From NCBI GenBank assembly GCA_030141605.1, contig JAQGDQ010000013.1, positions 324,447 to 388,446 of the forward strand: DNA of 64,000 nt, in the 5' to 3' direction. Positions 55,601 through 64,000 of the stretch are shown piece after piece; positions within the stretch are counted from its first letter, which is position 1; every line of letters begins with the position of its first letter. This stretch comes from Tubiluchus corallicola (taxonomy: Eukaryota; Priapulida; Priapulimorpha; Priapulimorphida; Tubiluchidae). Made by a program: the position numbers and the translations under genes. The notes under the pieces were generated by a model. That model searched no databases. It saw only the letters and a program-made list of their open reading frames with translations, and was not told the origin of the DNA.

Positions 55601-58600
55601 AAGCTTTCGCACACCTGAACTACGGTTGTTCAAAGAACTACAAGTCAATTTCCTACTTGTAGATAACCGAGCAGAAGGCATGATTAACAGGAAGCTTGAG
55701 CCCTTAAGTCCTTGAAAACTTGGCTTTTAATAAAATGATTATGATCACTTTGTCTGCTTTGATTACGTGTGTACTTATCCTCGATCTACAGATAAGTACT
55801 ATCTTTAATTTTGTTTTCACGTTTGTGGTGCATTAGGTCACATTGCAGCAAAAGCCATTTACATGAACGTTGAAGATGTGACAGGGATAAGTGGAATGAC
55901 TCCTGATCAATATCTGGAAACGCTCGGGAACAGAACCAACCATGCTACGTTGTTTGCTCAACATATGGCAGGAGTGGGTTATGATGCCGTCTGGACCATT
56001 GCCTTAGCACTAAATGCTACAGCCGCACAACTTAACGACACAGGTACTTGCAGAAAAACCTTAATTACTAGACCACAAAATGCACAGAATGATGACAGTG
56101 GTGATGGCAATGACAATGATATTGACAAAAACGATGATAACTATAAGCATAAGAATAACAGAACTGTAACAAGGCGCCTCTGGAATAGAATCATATCCGG
56201 AGCGAGCATATATAAGTCAGCCCCTCCCGTACGCAAGTAGTTAGTTAGTTAGCTAGTTAGTCACCATGTAGGCTCTGGAGGCGATGCCCGTTATTATGAT
56301 CTCTTTGTACATAATGTACTCTTCGTGTATGTAGCTGTAAATATGTATTTGCTTAATAAACCTATACGTTTCTACGGCCTTCATTACAGAACAACGTTAT
56401 CAGTAAGGGAAAAATAATCATCAATATCGTCGTCACCAACTACCATGACAATTATAACCATAATTATAGCGATGACAAAGAACAGTAGCAAAAACAACAA
56501 TAACGACAGCTGCTCCAACAAGAAGTGACAGCGACGACTAACCGTCACTACTCTAACATCGACTACAATGGCAATTAACATAAACAAGGTAAAAACAGAC
56601 ATAAGAGTAAAAACAGGAGTAGCAACAGCAGAAATCATCATCAGTGATGACAATTGCTGCGTGCCTTTTTAAACATAACAACGTAAAGAAAGGAATGTGC
56701 GTAGTTCCTCTGACAAAGGTTTTTGAATAGAATGGCGGCCCCACTCCACAAGTGGTGGTGTCTTTTGTATACTTTCAAGTTTCAAACACCCTTCACTCTT
56801 GTATTGTGATGGTAGGAAAAATCTTTCCGAGTGGACAATTATTGTATATTATTCTACTTAAGGTTAGTTAAGAAATATTCCATGTATAGTAGGAACGTTA
56901 ACTTTTGTACCTTAATTGCAATGAATAACTGCAGAGGCAAGTGAATCACTACTGTCATCGCCTCATTAACTACGTAATTATCTAAATGTATATTGTATCA
57001 CTACTGTCATCACCTCATTAACTACGTAATTATCTAAATGTATATTGTAGTATAAGAGTGTAGGCAAAAAGCAGAGTCTGGCGCGTGAAATGGTTGGAAC
57101 AGTTTTTTTCGCCCATGTTATAACAATTTCTAGCATGCTTTAGAGAGTACTTATACAGTCCGAAATTGTGCACAGATAAACAGAGAAATTACATTCCTGA
57201 CTGTAACTCATATGACGTCTAACATATTTATCATTGTATTTCGTCTAACATTGTACAATTTTTGTAAATCAGAAATTGCATCTTTCGTTCTTTGCTTTTA
57301 TTTATCTCTAGCTAGGAACTACAGCGAAGATCGCAAAATACTAATAATATGCTTTTCGTGAACTTCCTTTAGATACAAAAACTTTCAGCCTAATAGCTTA
57401 AAAACTCCCACACTTTAAATAAAAAATAACTAGAACTTGAACAGTGATTAGTTTATCATTAAATTGCATGAGAGACAGGACCAAATATAGTCAGAATCTG
57501 ATGCACTCAAGTATTAAGCCGCATAATCTTGTAATTTTGCTGCAATTAGGATTGGAGAATTTTACCTACAGTGATGTCGCCATGGCGAACATGATACGCA
57601 GTAACATGAGAAAGACTGGATACTTGGGAATGAAAGGCTGGAACCAATTTGATGAACATCAAAATGGAATAGAAACACGAATGATTGCTCAAATGCAAAG
57701 TATGTCTTATTAAGTTTATGCACGTGTTTAATTGTCTTTATTAACGTTTACTTTGGTGACTGTAAGTTGGCTTAAGTCTTCAGAGATTCGTCAGCATCTT
57801 CATAATCTTTTTTTCGAGCTGATAAGATATTCTGATAATTTACATACTGCTACAGGTGTTCAAAAATTTCATAAAATTATCAACGTTTTCATAAATTTAT
57901 TTCTACGTACGAGTTTAATGTTATGTTTTTATCTGATAATCACCGTTTGTTTATTTGGCGTTCATAAATGCCCAGCAAGCCCATTAGTTTTTCATAAGCT
58001 TCAACAGCTATCTATTTACGTCTCAATGAATTTAATGCCACTACTATACCGTATAATAATTGTTTTCAATTAAATTTTCCCACCATTTTAAACAAGATAT
58101 AACATGTTTCTTAAATATTTGAAAAAGTAAAACAAATGGATTTAAAATACGCAGTAACGAACTCTGAGCGAAGCTAATACTCGTGAAAAAACAATAACAA
58201 GTTAGCCTGCAAAGTAGAATGAACAAAAGCTCTTGGCCTAACATGCTTTGTGTTTAGTAAATATGTTACGCGCAAGGGTACAGTTCCAATTTCTTGAAAA
58301 CGGTTTTCCGAGGGTTTTAATGTTTGGATTCATAAAATTTTCTTGTGTCTGTGTTTGTATCAACTTCGCTAACCAGATTTTTGGCTGAGATTCTTTCAAA
58401 TATGGTTAATCTTGCGACTCTCCAAGTCTCAATTGACTTCAGTAGAACTTTTACAACGCCAGAATCTGCAGCCATAATTTGGGATTTGTGTGCTACAAAG
58501 GATTTTTCCTGTCTTAATTGCGAAATGTTGTAAATCTTGTAAATCTGTGATGATGTATTTATTATTTGTTTGAACGGTTAAACAATTATTTATATTCGGT

Positions 58601-61600
58601 AGTAAAATTTTTTGGAGGATTTGCAGAATTTAGTGACTTACACATATAAGTCATAAAATTCATCTAGTCTATAAGTTGTACGAGAACAGTACTATGAACA
58701 ATTTTGATAGGATCACATTTTTGCGAGTATTTTCCATAAGCCGCTTGGTCCAAATGAAACTTTTAACTAGAAAGACTTAGTGCCTAAATTCTGCCAAAGG
58801 ACTGGAACCAAAGGATATGTCGAGTTAACGTAAAAGATGTGCACTCCCAGTTGGCTTAAAAAGATGTCTCTCACGGTGCATCCTGTTTAACCTAAAAAAG
58901 AGTATTTTATGTAAAGCAGAAAAACATATTATAAAAAGAAGAGGCGAAAAAGGAGAGAGAGGTGAAGAAGAAAAAAGAAGAAAGAGTAGGATAAGAATAA
59001 CACTGCATATAGGTGCTATATATAAATACGTATGTCTATAAACTTTTTAAAATTTGGAAATTTCCTTTTTGTTATAATTTGCATTTCATGTTCATTAGCG
59101 TGCAAACTAATGAATGGATGCTAAAACACCGCACTGGCAAGTTGCCAACCATAATTTCTCTTTTATAAATCCTTTTAAATAAAGCCTTATAAAGAAAGCC
59201 GTTCCATTGCAGATGATACAATCGTTAACACGGGTATATATCGACCATACTTGCCTGCTAAGGAGAGACTGGCCTGGTATCCTGGTGCACCACTTGATTG
59301 GCGAGGTAAGACTATAAGACTAATCCGACGGAAATATAAATTGTCATACGTCGTCTTTCCTATAATCATTATGTCAAGGTTTATTGGTTTGATTTTGATA
59401 ATTTTAGCTCTCGTGAGCACGCAAAGAGGCAAACTTCCGTGATTATTTTAGTTTTGTCTCAAGTATTATTTATAGAGTAGTGCAAGAAGTAATGAAGTAT
59501 TGAAAATCAATACATGTACCACGCTTTGCCGTGTCAAACTGACAAAGCCTATTATAATCTGGAATCATTGAATAAACAACAGATTTTTCAATCAAGAATT
59601 TGATAGTACTTATGTGTGTTTGAGCTCAATGAGTTATTGATTAAGAGGTCATCTAAGCAAATGTTAATCTGATGAACTAGTAAGGATTGTTGTCAAGTAA
59701 ACATGTTTTGCATAGCTCGACACATTTTTGTTGTCACACGTACTGAGGCGATTTAACATTTACTCGTATGTCTTCAGACGTTTGATGCGACTTTACGTCT
59801 CATTCGACGCCTGCACACGTCTTCATCTGTCTCCACACAGATCCATAGACTGAGTTCAACAAAGCTTATCAAGTTCAGCAACACTTCATACGTGTTTACA
59901 CGTACGAACTAAATTACCATATAAGTCTTTAGAGATTTTTGGCTCGCTTTTCATGTACATTTTGAACAGTTCCAAAACAGCGTTAGAGATATTCACTTTA
60001 ACTTTGAAACTTTGGCTAAATTTCAACAAAGTGTCTCAAAATTTCGCATGTGTTGTAACGCTACATGAAATCGTGTGAAGTCCGAGTATGGCAAAATCAA
60101 CATCAAGCATCGACAGAAATGCGGAAATACATTTTTATGGCAAACTTAGCAGCCTATTTACGATGTATAAATTGTATTCCTTGGAAACGTTATTCGGTTA
60201 GGCACTTTAGAAATTTTCGACGAATCTTGAAAAAAATTAATTTCGTCAAATCTACCACGCAGTTAGTCATTTAGATAATCAACCAAATTCATATTAATAT
60301 CTGTTATTTTAACTAATGACGCGTGATTTTCCAGGCGACAAAGTACCAGTTGATGCAAGCGTGATTTTGATAGAAAAAGTTGAAATTCCTCTGAGCTTAT
60401 ACGCAACCATTTGTAGCATCGCCGGGCTCGGAATATTCTTAACATTGGCTCTGCTCATCTATAATACCGTGAATCGACAGAAAAGGTACGTTGTAAGTTA
60501 GCGACATTTTAAGTTTGCAGTGCGCAGTGCCCTCACCTTTTCCTAGTTTAGTTAGTCACTGAAATCAAAATTGTAGATACATGTAATCCAATAGAGCTCA
60601 GTGGACTGCAAGTTGAACTTGAAAACCTGGAAAATTCAAGCTGCGTTTTCCTACATCTTCATCAGAGGACAAAATAAACGTCATGATGAATTTGAATACC
60701 CCGGAGCCTGTTGTGAAGTACAGAACTCTTAAGGAGAATAGAATTGTCAATATGATTAGTCATCGTCTCTCATGGACCCGTATATCAGTAGCAGCCGGCT
60801 GAAAATGTTAGCCTGGAATTGGGGAATGCTCGTTTTAAATGATGCTGAACTATAAGCCTACACAAATGCAACAATTAAAGCCAAATCCAAATTATTATCT
60901 CCACCTCTTTTCTCTTTTTGAACAAATGGTTTGTGCATATTAAGGAGTTAAACACTTAACATAGGTGAGACAGTTAAAGGAAAGCATTTTGATTTTTCAT
61001 ACCTACCCCATTTTGAAGCGCGGTAAAAGGTATGCATTTTAATACCTGTACAACATTCAGCCCAATACGCAAAACTCGGCAGTTTTTAAAAATTTAAATT
61101 TCGCTGCACTGCTGACGCATGAGTTCTCGAATGTGTGCACTACGTCACAACTGAAAATTATTGAAATGAGAGGTACAGTGCTTGTTTTTTTGTGCAATGC
61201 ATTTCCGAGATCTAATGGCGAAATGCATCTACAGCGAAAGACTAGTTTTAACAGCTTTTTACGACACAGTTTCTTTAGCCTTTACTGGCCATTTGCTGTT
61301 GTAGCACATAGTAAAGAACGTCGTCAGCCGAAGAGCTGAAAGACGTTTAAGGATTCTCAATACATCACACTGAATTTCATTTTAACTTACTAAGTGAGAA
61401 ACCCAGATTAAAAATTTTCATTTTCAGGATTATTAAAATGTCGTCGCCTAATTTGAACAACATCATTCTGATTGGTTGCCTCAGTTCGTATATAACGGTT
61501 TTTTGTGAGTCAGTTGGTTCGCCAAATTTTATAGTTGAAACGTGCAAGGTAAGTACTCTTTTCTAAACTCAAAGATTTGTGTAAAACTAAACTAAACTAA

Positions 61601-63806
61601 ACTAAAGTATGAATGTGGAATCAATTCTGATAAATATATGTAAACCACGTATCAATTATACAGCATACCGTATCACCTTTTTATATCACATCATTCATGA
61701 ACACAAACATGATGGCCAGTGAAGAAAGGAAAATGCTCAATTATTGGTAGTTTAGGAATGAAAGAAAAACAATTCGTGGCACATGCAACTAATACCATAA
61801 ATGGCAGAATAATAAACAGCAGTTGAAGGTTTTCCACATCAAATTTTATAAGTTTGTTAATGTATCATCAGAAGATATTGCGTTTTTCGACCGCGTGCTT
61901 TTGTGGTTGGGTCGTCATGTCCCGAAGGAGGGGGCTGTAACATGCGCCTTTCTTAGTCCGCTCCTGTTTGAGAAAAATAACTAATTACCAAGTGCTTGCG
62001 ATAATTAATTTTAATGCCAATTCACTGATGCAGTGTAGCTTTTTAATATCTTTGTAATCTTGTAGACTTCATTCGGAAAACGAGTAGCAGGTGTAAAATA
62101 ACAAATTTTTGCAAAAATATAACTTAGGCAAAAAGTTCTTCTAAGCTGTAATAACGAAGATATCATCTTACAAATTTTCACGCAAATGCAATTTTCCTGC
62201 TTTTACAAAATCTCTAAACATCTTAACAAGAATTATAATATCGGCGAAAGATGTTATTTTTTTACAGAAGACCGAGAACCTTTGCTGCCAGTAATTACGG
62301 CATCACGCCGAAAACAGACGCAAATAGTTTGTTAACTAATTAGCTTTGTTAGTAAAGTAAATAATCTTGATTTTTTGAAACGAGAAATTTTAAATTCTCG
62401 ATTAACTAATTATTATAATCTTAATGTCAACACCTCGTTGAAAAATCTCATTGTTTATTTGGGAAATAAAACTAGCACAGAGGCTAGTTTATTGAAATGA
62501 CTTAAAATAGTGAATTTGTACATGAGTCCGTGTCATAAAAGCTACCGCGCACATGTTCTCTTCTTTTTCATTCTGTAATATTTTAGCGATGGATTATGTA
62601 TTTGTTCACAAAGAAGCAGTCCGGTTTATTAATTTTTGATTTTAAAATTAACCACACTTAAATGAACTGTGTACTGTGATCGCTAATTAGCTAAATAAGT
62701 CCACCCAATCCTTTTAGAGGATATATAGCGTTAATTGGTTACGTGTTATAAGGATGAGCGTGTAATGAGACCTTCACATTTTTACTGTCATATTCCGTGT
62801 GTTCCCGTGCATACACAAGTATGGAGTTAAAAATTGAGCACAGTAGGGAATCCACTAATTGGTAAGCATTCGCGAACAGTATATATTCATTATGAATGGA
62901 AAGGTAAATTATACGATTTAGGGCCACATAAAAACCTGATGATAGCTTTTGTGTGTTTTAATTACATTAAGAAGTCAATAAAATCTCCAAGCTTATGAAA
63001 GGCTATTAATTTTGAACTAAAAATCAGGTACTTTTATTTACGACTGTTTATGTTTTCAGGCTAGGAACTATGCGTTGACTATAGCATTTGCTTTGTCGTT
63101 TGGAGCACTTTTCTCTAAAACATGGCGAGTTCATCGGATATTCACAAATAAAAAAGCGCAGCGGCGGGTAGGAAAATAAACGCTACTTACTACGTAATTT
63201 AGCAAGGCCTTAATTCTTCTGCATAAGCGAAAGTTATGACAATAAAAATTATTGACAATAACTCATTTCTGATTTTAATTGTTTTCGTATGGGTGCATGG
63301 GAGAAAATCATAATTGGCAGATGAAAGAACAAAGAAAAAATGAATAAACGTATAAATAGGCCTGAGTGAAGAGGTGTTGTATACGCAAACAAGTAGATGA
63401 AATGCAAATTTATGACTTAACATATTTTTATATTTCTCACTGTTTGGACGACATGTGCCATGCTGGACGCTTATTACAATGCCAGAAAAACCAAATACAT
63501 GTAATCGTAGCAGGCAACCATTAGCTCAAAGGCTCCGGATCAAATCCTAGGATCTAGTCTGAATTATTTCAATTTTTTGCCAAACGAATGATAACAAGAT
63601 GTCTACGCAATATTTACTTCTAATTCTTTCTGCCACAGATTAAGCACAAGCTTGTAACAAGTCAACTACCTAATATTTTGCAGGTTATTAAAGATGTACA
63701 ACTGATAATGATGGTCTTCAGTATACTATCAATTGACATCATTGTACTTGTGATATGGGATGTTCTTGATCCTCTAACTGTTATTGTGTATGACCTTGAA
63801 CTCGCG
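43642..63806 (+). CDS. GABA-B-type (class C) G-protein-coupled receptor, partial at 3' end
   Basis: This is a metabotropic receptor with a Venus-flytrap ligand domain and seven helices. Exons are 43642-43872, 47724-47861, 48754-48924, 49445-49612, 54495-54624, 55837-56043, 57550-57699, 59213-59305, 60335-60485, 61428-61548, 63060-63167 and 63684-63806, all phase-consistent (597 codons). A hydrophobic stretch after [12 protein letters not shown] is the likely signal peptide. The ligand domain runs from [16 protein letters not shown] through [73 protein letters not shown] and [13 protein letters not shown] to ENFTYSDV. No cysteine-rich domain intervenes, as in GABA-B receptors. Helix 1 is [20 protein letters not shown]. 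The first loop [11 protein letters not shown] and [20 protein letters not shown] before VIKDVQL are GABBR2-like. The window ends after helix 4, so helices 5-7 and any C-terminal coiled coil are outside. The sites S-x-S/T and N-glycosylation cannot assign a ligand. Confidence 0.92.
44897..44952. repeat. Imperfect inverted repeat (hairpin)
   Basis: AGGACCTCTATAACTAAA is followed 19 bases later by TTTAGTTATAGAGGTTCCT, its reverse complement with one extra base. The loop is made of GTTA repeats. It could be a tiny MITE or a hairpin in the pre-mRNA. Confidence 0.8.
46790..46990. repeat. Degenerate 15-18-bp minisatellite related to that at 31951
   Basis: Units such as TGTCCTCCTGCCGAAA and looser versions recur. 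The spacing and the TGT-C-CTG-CGAAA skeleton match the 16-bp unit TGTACCACTGGCGAAA of the SLC5 intron. The minus-strand 129-codon frame over it is a by-product. Confidence 0.6.
49030..49400 (+). repeat. Degenerate GATG/GATGGT-rich tract
   Basis: Receptor intron 3 is filled with loosely repeated GATGGTGATGATG triplets, interrupted by unique bases. Similar tracts lie at about 43915-44235 and 56080-56650 in other introns of the same gene. Confidence 0.7.
49613..54494 (+). other. Receptor intron 4
   Basis: The largest intron traced (4.9 kb). Its middle is occupied by the LINE relic. The remainder is A+T-rich with a short CA/CG-rich patch near 54140-54190. No exon of the host gene is seen. Confidence 0.7.
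50590..52950 (-). mobile_element. Dead non-LTR retrotransposon (LINE), antisense to the receptor
   Basis: Read on the minus strand, fragments in order resemble an APE endonuclease then a reverse transcriptase. From 52947 down: [16 protein letters not shown] and [10 protein letters not shown]. Near 52330: [10 protein letters not shown] (the SDH-like motif). From 51840: [20 protein letters not shown] and [15 protein letters not shown]. Near 51540: [18 protein letters not shown]. Near 51350: [16 protein letters not shown] (RT motif A). Near 51120: [11 protein letters not shown], a changed version of the Y/A-DD motif. Frameshifts and stops separate the pieces, so it is inactive. The 3' end around 50600 carries TTGTCAATAAATTT and AAATAAAAT, like CR1/Jockey-group tails. 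The clade was not resolved. Confidence 0.82.
54495..54624 (+). CDS. Receptor exon 5 with a non-canonical GC donor
   Basis: The exon encodes [20 protein letters not shown] to KAAEG. The reading frame requires the exon to end at GAAG, with the intron starting GCGAGTAACT; joined to 55837 this gives [12 protein letters not shown], matching EGHITTEIVMLN of GABBR1. Using the nearby GTAACT as donor instead shifts the frame to a stop soon after, so a GC-AG intron is the consistent reading. Confidence 0.85.
56044..57549 (+). other. Receptor intron 6
   Basis: It contains a degenerate GAT/AAC-rich tract (to about 56650) and a 52-bp tandem duplication. No host exon is seen between the GTACTT donor and the AATTAG acceptor. 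Confidence 0.7.
56945..57048 (+). repeat. 52-bp tandem duplication, two copies
   Basis: ATCACTACTGTCATCGCCTC and the next 32 bases recur at 56997 with one visible change, which suggests a young slippage or unequal-exchange event. Confidence 0.92.
57700..59212 (+). other. Receptor intron 7, nothing recognised
   Basis: A+T-rich intron between GTATGT and CATTGCAG, with a short purine-rich patch near 58940-58990. No repeat family or exon stands out. Confidence 0.7.
61549..63059 (+). other. Receptor intron 10, nothing recognised
   Basis: The intron runs from GTAAGT to TGTTTTCAG. It starts with a short TAAAC repeat (about 61580-61605) and otherwise shows no structure or exon. Confidence 0.7.
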
Positions 63807-63875
63807 GTAAGGAAAAAATTGTTTTTTTAGTAATCGTTTTCAATCATTAATTATTTTCAACTCGTATTTCCACAG

Positions 63876-63966
63876 AGTACGACTCCTCTCGTACGACCAG
63901 TCGACCACTGGCGTACGGGTGTAATTCAGGCAGCAATGTGGCGTGCGGGTACGTGCAATTCAGGGT
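63876..63966 (+). CDS. Doubtful receptor exon 13
   Basis: An acceptor TTTCCACAG precedes an open stretch TTPLVRPVDHWRTGVIQAAM ending at a GTAAGC donor. The phase fits exon 12, but the sequence does not align well with the loop before helix 5 of known GABA-B receptors (which has an xHC motif) and is built of repeated GTACG words. It may be chance. Confidence 0.25.
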
Positions 63967-64000
63967 AAGCTCATAAAGACTCCGCTACGACGACTTCAGG

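Overview
This window is genomic DNA from an animal. Genes are split into many short exons with canonical GT-AG borders and conserved phases, introns run from about 0.2 to 5 kb, the base composition is strongly A+T-rich, and introns carry relics of DNA transposons, a LINE, microsatellites and old minisatellites. The families present (neuroguidin, TSPAN13/31 tetraspanin, a SNAG-domain Snail-like zinc finger, an SLC5 carrier, a GABA-B-type receptor) are metazoan. Nothing looks vertebrate-specific. An invertebrate (sponge, cnidarian, placozoan, mollusc or similar) is my inference; I cannot name the species.

Layout. 941-4511 (-): four exons of neuroguidin; the 3' end lies beyond base 1 and the first exon was not found. 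4512-9899: mostly non-coding, with three weak candidate minus-strand exons (7223-8209). 9900-16559 (+): complete TSPAN13/31-like tetraspanin with two alternative last exons and a PIF/Harbinger transposon relic in intron 2. 16560-22191: no gene seen; an old ~35-bp minisatellite at about 19.98-20.85 kb. 22192-24082 (-): two-exon Snail/Scratch-like factor. 25619-41290 (+): complete 15-exon sodium-coupled transporter of the SMCT branch, 650 residues, with a decayed copy of its first exon, a 206-bp tandem duplication across an acceptor, a hAT-like element, a 16-bp minisatellite and long microsatellites. 42.9-43.64 kb: an 18-bp minisatellite ending at the next start codon. 43642 to beyond the window (+): GABA-B-like class C receptor, 12 exons traced (597 codons) through transmembrane helix 4, interrupted by a LINE relic.

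The genes are unrelated neighbours with their own promoters, not an operon. The zinc-finger and SLC5 genes are divergent and share an intergenic region of about 1.5 kb. The most notable points are the receptor, whose ligand domain looks GABBR1-like but lacks several GABA contacts while its membrane domain looks GABBR2-like; the tetraspanin's paired terminal exons; duplicated and decaying exons in the SLC5 gene; a GC-AG intron; and a 16-bp minisatellite family found in introns of two genes.

Limits: exon borders were read by eye from splice consensus, reading phase and remembered family sequence. No alignment, transcript or repeat library was used.
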